A stretch of 7,070 nucleotides of DNA from JBFLVQ01 sp040758525. GTDB taxonomy: Bacteria > Acidobacteriota > Blastocatellia > Chloracidobacteriales > JADJPF01. Where the stretch lies: positions 1-7,070 of the forward strand of contig JBFLVQ010000497.1 of NCBI GenBank assembly GCA_040758525.1, written 5' to 3'. The notes beneath the pieces were generated by a model. It was not told the DNA's origin. It did no database searches and saw nothing but the letters and a program-made list of their open reading frames with translations. Position numbers and translations under genes: made by a program. Within the stretch, counting starts at the first letter, position 1; each line of letters starts with the position of its first letter. Shown here one piece after another: positions 1 to 5,952 of this stretch.

Positions 1-1
1 T

Positions 2-928
2 AAAAATGATCTATCCTATCGAAAATCTGCTCAACAACTATATGATAGACTTTTTAAGCCTGCAATGACTAATCTACTCGGTATCGATACACTGATCATT
101 ATTCCTGATGATGTTTTATGGAAACTACCATTTCAAGCTCTACTAACACCGAATAATCGTTTTTTGATCGAAGACTACACTATCTCTTATACCCCATCTT
201 TAGCCGTACTACGAGAGACTATGAAGAAGGAGTCTAAACAGCTTGCTAAGCAGAAATCGTCATTAACACTATTGGCATTTGGCAATCCTACATTTGATGG
301 CGAGAACGAGGATCGTTTTCGCTATCTGCTGCAGAAGTTAGAACCATTGCCAAATGCTAAGCAAGAGGTTATTGCACTGCAACAGATTTATGGTCGCAAT
401 AACAGTGTCATTTATCTAGGAAAAGATGCGACCGAGGAACATCTTAAAGCCTGGGCAGAGCGTTGCACGATACTGCATATTGCTACACATGGAATAGTAA
501 ATAGTGAAACTCCTATGTATTCTAAGCTAGTACTAGCGCAGCCAACAGAAGGCTCTGCTGAAGATGGATTATTAGAAGCTTGGGAGATATTAAACCTAGA
601 TCTAAATGCCGAGCTTGTTGTCTTATCAGCTTGTGATACAGCAATTGGAAAGATAGAGAAAGGAGAAGGGGTTATTGGGCTAGTTTGGGCATTATTGATC
701 TCTGGTTGCCCAACCACAGTTGTAAGCCAATGGAAAGTAGCAGACCTTAGTACTAAAGAGTTTATGAAATCTTTCCATCTTAACCTCAAGCCAAGATTTA
801 CTAATGGTGGAAAGAGGATTATGAAAGCTAGTGCGCTAAGACAGGCTGCCTTGACATTGATTAGAGATAGAAGATATCGCCATCCCCTCTTTTGGGCAGC
901 CTTTACAATGATTGGCAATGGCTATTAG
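2..928 (+). CDS. CHAT-domain (caspase-like) protease, C-terminal part
   Basis: This is the C-terminal end of a CHAT-domain protein. CHAT domains are caspase/separase-clan cysteine peptidases, often fused to TPR repeats and used in bacterial conflict or programmed-death systems. The frame is open from base 2, and the 21 residues before the first ATG (base 65) continue the domain (LYDRLFKPA helix), so ATG 65 is internal and the true start lies left of the window. Visible motifs, numbered from that ATG: IIIPDDVLWKLPFQAL at 11-26, the strand and His of ILHIATHG (His142, bases 488-490), the strand and Cys of VVLSACDT (Cys190, bases 632-634), the following EGVIGLVWALLISGCPTTVVSQW, and the closing HPLFWAAFTMIGNGY. 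Both members of the catalytic dyad are present, so activity is expected. Its substrate and N-terminal sensor or repeat domains cannot be seen. It converges on the coiled-coil gene 23 bp away, with no clear terminator between them. Confidence 0.93.
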   Translation, partial: KNDLSYRKSAQQLYDRLFKPAMTNLLGIDTLIIIPDDVLWKLPFQALLTPNNRFLIEDYTISYTPSLAVLRETMKKESKQLAKQKSSLTLLAFGNPTFDGENEDRFRYLLQKLEPLPNAKQEVIALQQIYGRNNSVIYLGKDATEEHLKAWAERCTILHIATHGIVNSETPMYSKLVLAQPTEGSAEDGLLEAWEILNLDLNAELVVLSACDTAIGKIEKGEGVIGLVWALLISGCPTTVVSQWKVADLSTKEFMKSFHLNLKPRFTNGGKRIMKASALRQAALTLIRDRRYRHPLFWAAFTMIGNGY

Positions 929-951
929 ATATTTAACTTCTCTAATGCTTG

Positions 952-1662
952 TTATGCTCCATGAACTTTTGCTACCAACTGCTTCCATAAGTTGCCCAAA
1001 TTTGTACCACTTCCTATCTCTAGCTCACCTTCATATTGCAGAATCAGAGGAATTATCGGTAGACAGATTTTTAACCTATGACGGACATCCAGTGAAGGAT
1101 CTTTTATCGCATCTTCTAGTAGTTGATTGACTGGTATTGCTACATTCTGCTGTTCTAGCGCGACCATTGAGCTTTGTACAGTGGTAAGCAACTGTTGTGT
1201 CTCTTGTTGTGTTATCAGATTGGCATCCAAACCTTCGATCATCGCACGTATCAGGATAAGTTTATCTTGATCCAGTTTCTCGAATAGAGTAGCAACAAGC
1301 TCTCGTTCGCCAAGCTCGTAACGGGCTAACAATTCCTGCTGCATATTGTCTAGATGCTTGTAGATGGCAGCTTGGCTAGCTATTACTAGATCCAGTTTTG
1401 TGTCCATTTTCTGCAATTCAACCTGGATATTTTGTAGCTGAGAAGTCTGTTGTGGAGATACTTTGGCTAATAACTCCTGATACTCTTTCTCATATCTGCC
1501 AGCAGATGCTTTTAGTTCTGCGATATCAAGTTCATACTTGGCCTGGCGTTTAGGAGAGTCTTCTACTCGTAGCGCGGCTTCAATACGATTAAGGAGTTCA
1601 TAATCTTTTTTTATATTGTTTTCTAACTGTGCGATTCTTTGTACCAGGTATGAGGGAATCAT
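952..1662 (-). CDS. Coiled-coil protein resembling conflict-system adaptor (EAD-like N-terminus)
   Basis: A 236-residue, mostly helical, soluble protein. Residues 1-68 form a charged coiled coil (LVQRIAQLENNIKKDYELLNRIEAA, then DSPKRQAKYELDIAEL). From memory this resembles the short N-terminal helical modules found in cyanobacterial and other multicellular-bacterial caspase/CHAT, TIR and STAND conflict proteins. A second helical block covers about 72-170. The C-terminus (196-236: RLKICLPIIPLILQYEGEL, then NLGNLWKQLVAKV) resembles a recurrent tail of the same group of proteins. No enzyme motif, signal peptide or convincing membrane segment is seen, so an adaptor or scaffold role is inferred. 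The ATG is well supported: AAGGAG lies on the minus strand (1671-1676) with 8 nt spacing, downstream of a near-consensus promoter. It converges with the CHAT gene, which suggests but does not prove a shared system. The family assignment rests on resemblance only. Confidence 0.85.
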   Translation of the reverse strand: MIPSYLVQRIAQLENNIKKDYELLNRIEAALRVEDSPKRQAKYELDIAELKASAGRYEKEYQELLAKVSPQQTSQLQNIQVELQKMDTKLDLVIASQAAIYKHLDNMQQELLARYELGERELVATLFEKLDQDKLILIRAMIEGLDANLITQQETQQLLTTVQSSMVALEQQNVAIPVNQLLEDAIKDPSLDVRHRLKICLPIIPLILQYEGELEIGSGTNLGNLWKQLVAKVHGA

Positions 1663-1670
1663 TTGATGCG

Positions 1671-1676
1671 CTCCTT
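1671..1676 (-). promoter_or_regulatory. Shine-Dalgarno AAGGAG of the coiled-coil gene
   Basis: The minus strand reads AAGGAG, then 8 nt, then the ATG whose first base is 1662. This is the best ribosome binding site in the window and fixes the start of the 236-residue protein. By contrast, no clear site precedes the glycosyltransferase or the kinase. Confidence 0.85.
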
Positions 1677-1694
1677 AAAAAAGATAGACTCAGT

Positions 1695-1708
1695 TGCCAT
1701 TATTGGCA
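1695..1708. promoter_or_regulatory. Operator-like dyad TGCCA-N4-TGGCA over the -10
   Basis: TGCCA at 1695-1699 and TGGCA at 1704-1708 form a perfect 5-bp inverted repeat with a 4-bp centre. The dyad is centred on the -10 hexamer of the minus-strand promoter, the position where a repressor would block RNA polymerase. A regulator is not identified. A 5+5 match can also occur by chance, so this is a candidate only. Confidence 0.35.
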
Positions 1709-1728
1709 GGTTGTCGTATTAGTGTCAA
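1699..1728 (-). promoter_or_regulatory. Sigma70-type promoter for the coiled-coil gene
   Basis: On the minus strand a perfect -35 TTGACA (1728-1723) is followed by an 18-nt spacer and the -10 AATAAT (1704-1699, five of six matches to TATAAT). The predicted start is near 1692, giving a leader of about 30 nt that contains the Shine-Dalgarno. The geometry fits the gene well. No transcription data support it here. Confidence 0.6.
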
Positions 1729-1791
1729 GAACGGTAGAAATACTGCGTCCCCATCAGAGCATAGATTCTTTACTTTTTCTTGTAGATCAAT

Positions 1792-1820
1792 TAGACTGCC
1801 TCCAACCTATTACTTATTAT
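1792..1820 (+). promoter_or_regulatory. Possible sigma70-type promoter for the glycosyltransferase
   Basis: TAGACT (1792-1797, four of six matches to TTGACA), a 17-nt spacer and TATTAT (1815-1820, five of six matches to TATAAT) lie just before the GTG at 1843. The predicted leader is only about 15 nt and has no strong Shine-Dalgarno. The region is AT-rich, so a chance match is quite possible. Confidence 0.35.
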
Positions 1821-1842
1821 TTCCAAATTTTCGATAAGTCGT

Positions 1843-3393
1843 GTGAGTAGAAAGTACGCTAAATATACTACAGGCCTTGCCCCAATAATAATACTCTACT
1901 GGATCGCTGGGATCGCCCTGTTAAACTACTATCAATACCAGATCAATCCCGATGGAGTCTCTTATATATCAATTGCAGAAAAGTATCTCAATGGCGATTT
2001 AAGTAATGCCATAAATGGATATTGGGGACCGCTATTCTCCTGGTTGCTAATACCATTTCTACTACTTAATCTGCCTACTGTGATTGCGGTAAAACTCTTA
2101 TCATTAACCATAGGTCTGTTTACCATAATCGGTATCAAACGATTATCTTATCGATTTGAGATAACAGAAAAATATCGAAGTATGGTAATCGTTTTGTCTG
2201 TTCCTATCGTCTTATATTTTGCCTTATCGGTTATTACACCAGATCTGCTACTGACTTGTCTGCTGATCTTCTACCTAGATGTGATATTTGATTCAAACTA
2301 TTTTCAACATTCTAGTAGAGGTATACTCTGTGGTGTAATAGCAGTATTAGCTTATCTGTCGAAGTCGTATGCCTTCCCTTTTTTCATCATTCACTTTCTC
2401 ATCTTAAATCTTTTGCACTATCTCAGATGTAAAGAGAAAGTGCAAAGAACAGTAGTTTGGCAGAACTGTTTACTCGGATTTTTGGTATTTTTTATCTTGA
2501 GCAGTTTTTGGATATATTGTCTATATAATAAATACGGTAAGCTAACTATTAGTACAGCAGGAAAGTATAACCATGCTATTGTTGCTCCGGATATACCAGG
2601 ACTATTTCCCGTACAGTACCTTGGTTTATTAAAACCACCTAACCAGACAGCGGCAAGTATTTGGGAAGATCCATCTTATATAGAGATTAAACCCTGGAAT
2701 CCATTCAGTTCATCAGATGCTTTTCTACACCAATTAAGGCTGATCCTAGAGAGTAGTTATAGAACTCTTATTATCCTTGAATCATTCTCTTTTCTTTCAA
2801 TACTAATTATTCTCTTATACCTTTACGATCTCTTTAGACCATTTAATAGCTCGATTATAAGGAGCACAAAACTCTATCCATTGCTGACTCTGCTGATCTA
2901 CACGGCGGGACTTACTATCTTCCATATGGAAGAGAGATATTTATGGATTAACGATATTCTGTTATTGCTTATTTGTGGACAACTAGTGAACTATTTTTCT
3001 TATACTGGGAAAGAGTCACTAATGATATATTTGATCGCTTTATCCTTTCTCTTATTTCCAATAAAGAAACTTGCTCAGGATATAAATAATGGCAAAGATA
3101 TATATATTTTGAGCCAGACATTAGCGAGTAAATATAAGATTTATGGCAATGTCGCCTCTAGCAGATACTGGAATACATCTTTCCATATATCCTACTATCT
3201 AGGCAGCAAATATTATGGAGTGCCAAGAAAAGGTGTAAGTGATAGTGAAATGCTCGAAGAGTTAAAGAGAAACAATATCGACTACTATTTTGTTGTTAAT
3301 GAAACTGCTAACTATGCTCCAGTGCTCTCTCGTTATAAAGAGATAACCAATGGAGAGATGGTTGGTTTAAGAATCTACGCTTTGAAAGAGTAG
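1843..3393 (+). CDS. Multi-pass GT-C glycosyltransferase (family 39/83-like)
   Basis: A 516-residue integral membrane protein with about eleven hydrophobic segments and a soluble C-terminal domain (about 412-516). It looks like the GT-C glycosyltransferases (PMT/ArnT-like), which transfer a sugar from a polyprenyl-phosphate donor to a protein or glycolipid on the outer face of the cytoplasmic membrane. Supporting motifs: a first outer loop NPDGVSYISIAEKYLNGD with Asp37 in the catalytic position of the family, NGYWGPLFSWLL (58-69), a second outer loop ITPD (131-134), YLSKSYAFPFF (171-181), and the late loop motif FHMEERYLW (360-368). Donor and acceptor are unknown. The start is GTG. The frame is closed by TAG at 1792-1794 and no ATG or TTG lies between, so GTG 1843 is the best choice despite a weak ribosome site (ATAAG). 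It is AT-rich, partly from its hydrophobic codons. No other envelope-sugar gene is in view. Confidence 0.87.
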   Translation: MSRKYAKYTTGLAPIIILYWIAGIALLNYYQYQINPDGVSYISIAEKYLNGDLSNAINGYWGPLFSWLLIPFLLLNLPTVIAVKLLSLTIGLFTIIGIKRLSYRFEITEKYRSMVIVLSVPIVLYFALSVITPDLLLTCLLIFYLDVIFDSNYFQHSSRGILCGVIAVLAYLSKSYAFPFFIIHFLILNLLHYLRCKEKVQRTVVWQNCLLGFLVFFILSSFWIYCLYNKYGKLTISTAGKYNHAIVAPDIPGLFPVQYLGLLKPPNQTAASIWEDPSYIEIKPWNPFSSSDAFLHQLRLILESSYRTLIILESFSFLSILIILLYLYDLFRPFNSSIIRSTKLYPLLTLLIYTAGLTIFHMEERYLWINDILLLLICGQLVNYFSYTGKESLMIYLIALSFLLFPIKKLAQDINNGKDIYILSQTLASKYKIYGNVASSRYWNTSFHISYYLGSKYYGVPRKGVSDSEMLEELKRNNIDYYFVVNETANYAPVLSRYKEITNGEMVGLRIYALKE

Positions 3394-5853
3394 TTATTGA
3401 CCAAAGAATTTACGTTTAAACTCTTCGTGACGCTGCCGCGCCTGCTCCATTAGTCTATGGAATTCAGCTTCCTGACGAAGATTAATAAGCAATTTATCAT
3501 TAGTAAAATAGGGATAACAGAAGAAACCTGCCTCAATGGTGCGAGCAAGCAGACGTAGCGCAGCTTTCTGGTCGCCTAATACAGCATAAGCTTGAGCAAG
3601 TTTGTAGATCGTCTCGCCATCAGCTACACCCCTCTCCTCAATCCTCTTCTCACTACTCTTAAGCAGCATAAGACCAGTCTGTTGCTGTTTGTCGATATTG
3701 TAGCTGAGTGCTTTGCCAATCTGTGGGTAGATAGAAGCAGAACTATCAAATTCATAGGCGCGATTAAAGGCAGTTTTGGCCTCTTCCCAATCTTCTAAAT
3801 AGTAATAGCCCAAGCCACGGTAGAAGGAGAAATAGGCATTATCCTGATGTGGTAGACTCCTGACAAACTTCTCATATTGACCAGCATAGAAGTAGCTATT
3901 GAGGGCAAGCACACCTACCTCAGAATTGAGTTGAAAGGCATCTTCACCTTCCTGGATCGATTCCATCAACATACCAGCATAACGATAAGCATAGCTAAGA
4001 TCCCAATGTGCCATACCACTATTGGGGTGATTTTTGATCACCTCTTTAAGTATTGGCACAGCCTCTTCAACCCTTCCTGTCTCGGTGTAGAGTCGCGCTA
4101 ACAGAACACGAGCTTCGATCTGTTCGGGGTTAAGTTCTAATGCTCGGTGATAAGCCTGTTGAGCTTTTATGTAATTGTCACGGCCACCAAACTCTCTGGT
4201 CGCATTGCCACTATAGGCCTGTCCTAAAAAGGTCCAAGCAAGCGCATAATTTGGATCAAGGCGAACCGACTTCTCTAGCATTTCAACTGCTAGCCGGTAG
4301 TTGCTTGCTACCATTAGGTCGCGACCACGTAGGTAATATTCGTAGGCCAGTGGATCTTGTGCCATATCGCGTTTAATGCGAGCAACTTCAGCAGCAGTAA
4401 GACGTAGACTGAGCCCCTTCACTACCTTGTCTGCTACCTGATCCTGTACCGTAAGCAAACGCTCATACTTCACATTGATAGTGTCTCGCCATAGTATCTC
4501 ATTGCTGTTAGCATCGATCAGTTGAACGGTGATTCTTAACTCCTCACCCTCTTTTAGATAACTACCCAATAGCAGAGTATCAACACTGAGTTCTGTTGCT
4601 ACCTGTTTAGCATCAAGCATCTGGTTACGGTACTTATCGATTGCTGAGGATGGACGCACAATCAGAGCACTGACATAGCCTAGTTTAGTAATGATGGCAT
4701 CGGCCAATGAGAAGCCTAGGAAATCTGTCTCTGCGTCTGGTTTAAGATTGCGAAACGACATTACGGCAAGACGGCGTGGGCTGTGTACAGGAGGTTTTCC
4801 TATTACCCTCTGATAGGCAAAATAGCCGGTAGTGCTAGCAAGTATGATCACAAACAGTGCTAGAGCAATTTTAGCACTACGCCGCGCCATACGCAGGGAG
4901 ATACGTGTCTGTGCATTGCTAGTGTCGCTTGTTGTAGTAGATGGTAGTTCAGCGATAGTTTCTCTAGGCCGTTCCCCACCACGTTCTAATGCAGTCTCAA
5001 AGGTCAGTTGCTGTTTTAGGTTCTTTAGGTCTATCAGTAGCTCCTTAACAGTCTGGTAGCGTTGTGCTAGATTCTTGCTAAGCGCCTTGGATATGATTCT
5101 CAGCAACTCTGCAGGAGCTTGTGGTGAGAAATTGATAAGTGGTGGCGGCTCACGGTCTAGTATTGCAACAAGCAGATCGCTACCAGTTATGCCATGAAAT
5201 GGCTGTCGACCAGCAACCATTTCATAGAGTACTACACCCAAGCTAAAAATATCCGTGCGTTCATCAAGTACCAATCCACGCGCTTGTTCTGGTGACATAT
5301 ATTGAAGTGTGCCTAGCACAATATTGGGATCGGTCTTGATAATTGTATCCGCTTCTCCATCACTATTAATAAGTGATCGTGATTTGGAGAGTTTAACAAG
5401 CCCGAAGTCAAGTACTTTTACATAACCATCGGGCCGGATCATTATGTTCTCAGGTTTAATATCACGATGCACAATACCAGCCTGATGCGCGGCTTTAAGC
5501 GCACTCGCCACTTGCAGGGCAATCTCAAGAGTCTCCGATAAGCTTAGCTGGCTACGTGCCAGGCGTCGGCGTAGTGTCTCTCCTTCTATATATTCAGCCG
5601 CAATAAAGTAGACGCCATCAATCTGTCCGGTTTCATGAATAGTGACAATATTGGGATGATTGAGTGTTGAAGCAGCACGGGCTTCGCGTTCGAAGCGGCC
5701 AATAAGATCTTTATCCTGAGTCTGCTTAACCGATAATAGTTTTAATGCAACTCGTCGCCCCAGTCTTATATCTTCAGCCAGATATACCTCTGCCATTCCG
5801 CCTGCACCTAGCTTCTGCAAGATCTGATAATGAGAGAGTGCTTGTCCAATCAT
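3394..5853 (-). CDS. Membrane Ser/Thr protein kinase with TolB-like and TPR domains
   Basis: A complete 819-residue Hanks-type kinase fused to a sensor-like region. Kinase domain, about 9-280: glycine loop LGAGGMAEVY (15-24), VALK Lys38, helix-C Glu57, HRD 129-131 with KPEN after it, DFG 149-151, and GTLQYMSPEQARG near 181-193. All catalytic residues are present, so it should be active. A basic, Ser/Thr-rich linker leads to one membrane segment (about 327-347). The rest is predicted to lie outside the cytoplasm: a TolB-like/FlgO-like domain (about 360-480), TPR-type repeats (about 503-770), and a tail ending in RQRHEEFKRKFF. I chose ATG 5853 because MIGQxxSHYxI is the usual beginning of such kinases. 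A GTG at 5859 in frame would add two residues. Neither has a clear Shine-Dalgarno. The C-terminal half is clearly paralogous to the next gene upstream. Its stop codon abuts the glycosyltransferase stop. Ligand and substrates are unknown. Confidence 0.94.
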   Translation of the reverse strand: MIGQALSHYQILQKLGAGGMAEVYLAEDIRLGRRVALKLLSVKQTQDKDLIGRFEREARAASTLNHPNIVTIHETGQIDGVYFIAAEYIEGETLRRRLARSQLSLSETLEIALQVASALKAAHQAGIVHRDIKPENIMIRPDGYVKVLDFGLVKLSKSRSLINSDGEADTIIKTDPNIVLGTLQYMSPEQARGLVLDERTDIFSLGVVLYEMVAGRQPFHGITGSDLLVAILDREPPPLINFSPQAPAELLRIISKALSKNLAQRYQTVKELLIDLKNLKQQLTFETALERGGERPRETIAELPSTTTSDTSNAQTRISLRMARRSAKIALALFVIILASTTGYFAYQRVIGKPPVHSPRRLAVMSFRNLKPDAETDFLGFSLADAIITKLGYVSALIVRPSSAIDKYRNQMLDAKQVATELSVDTLLLGSYLKEGEELRITVQLIDANSNEILWRDTINVKYERLLTVQDQVADKVVKGLSLRLTAAEVARIKRDMAQDPLAYEYYLRGRDLMVASNYRLAVEMLEKSVRLDPNYALAWTFLGQAYSGNATREFGGRDNYIKAQQAYHRALELNPEQIEARVLLARLYTETGRVEEAVPILKEVIKNHPNSGMAHWDLSYAYRYAGMLMESIQEGEDAFQLNSEVGVLALNSYFYAGQYEKFVRSLPHQDNAYFSFYRGLGYYYLEDWEEAKTAFNRAYEFDSSASIYPQIGKALSYNIDKQQQTGLMLLKSSEKRIEERGVADGETIYKLAQAYAVLGDQKAALRLLARTIEAGFFCYPYFTNDKLLINLRQEAEFHRLMEQARQRHEEFKRKFFGQ

Positions 5854-5887
5854 ATACACGATACGAATTGCGAGATATTCAATCTCC

Positions 5888-5915
5888 GATTGTAGATTGT
5901 TGATAGCGGATTGAG
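5888..5915 (+). repeat. Degenerate heptanucleotide tandem repeat (GATTGNN)
   Basis: Four consecutive 7-nt units begin with GAT: GATTGTA (5888), GATTGTT (5895), GATAGCG (5902) and GATTGAG (5909). Three of the four carry GATTG in exact 7-nt phase. The array overlaps the left arm of the hairpin in the same spacer. Heptamer arrays of this kind are known in some bacteria, especially cyanobacteria, but this array is short and imperfect. Confidence 0.4.
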
Positions 5916-5947
5916 AAGAGATATTCTTTCAATCCATGATCAACAAT
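5896..5947 (-). terminator. Long hairpin after the upstream paralogue (possible terminator or processing site)
   Basis: Nested inverted repeats fold into one 52-nt hairpin. The outer arms are ATTGTTGAT (5896-5904) and ATCAACAAT (5939-5947), perfect over 9 bp. A 3x3 internal loop follows, then the inner arms GGATTGA (5908-5914) and TCAATCC (5929-5935). One bulged G and four more pairs (5916-5919 with 5925-5928) close a 5-nt loop. On the minus strand it starts 5 nt after the stop codon of the upstream gene, where a terminator would sit. It lacks a T-run on the distal side, so intrinsic termination is doubtful. RNA stabilisation, attenuation between the paralogues, or a protein-binding palindrome are alternatives. 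Confidence 0.5.
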
Positions 5948-5952
5948 TGAGA

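Noticed and set aside
412..918. A 168-codon open frame on the minus strand inside the CHAT gene
   Set aside because: It lies wholly antisense to a strongly conserved CHAT domain, and its translation shows no recognisable domain. It is a shadow of the real reading frame.
929..951. Bidirectional terminator between the CHAT and coiled-coil genes
   Set aside because: The 23-bp gap shows no stem-loop with a T-run on either strand.
1033..1074. Hydrophobic stretch LPIIPLILQYEGEL of the coiled-coil protein as a membrane anchor
   Set aside because: The apolar run is short, contains two prolines and is followed by acidic residues. It better fits a buried strand or helix of a small C-terminal domain.
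912..1130. A 72-codon plus-strand frame across the CHAT/coiled-coil junction
   Set aside because: It overlaps the C-terminus of the well-supported minus-strand gene and has no ribosome site or recognisable content.
1629..1850. A 73-codon plus-strand frame over the divergent promoter region
   Set aside because: It overlaps the start of the coiled-coil gene and its Shine-Dalgarno and promoter on the other strand, and shows no conserved motif.
3592..5059. Four short plus-strand frames (68-78 codons) inside the kinase gene
   Set aside because: They are antisense to TPR, TolB-like and linker segments of an intact 819-residue protein, with nothing to support translation.
5872..5947. CRISPR array or insertion-sequence end
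   Set aside because: The repeats are 7 nt and adjacent with no unique spacers, and no Cas gene, transposase or flanking target duplication is present.
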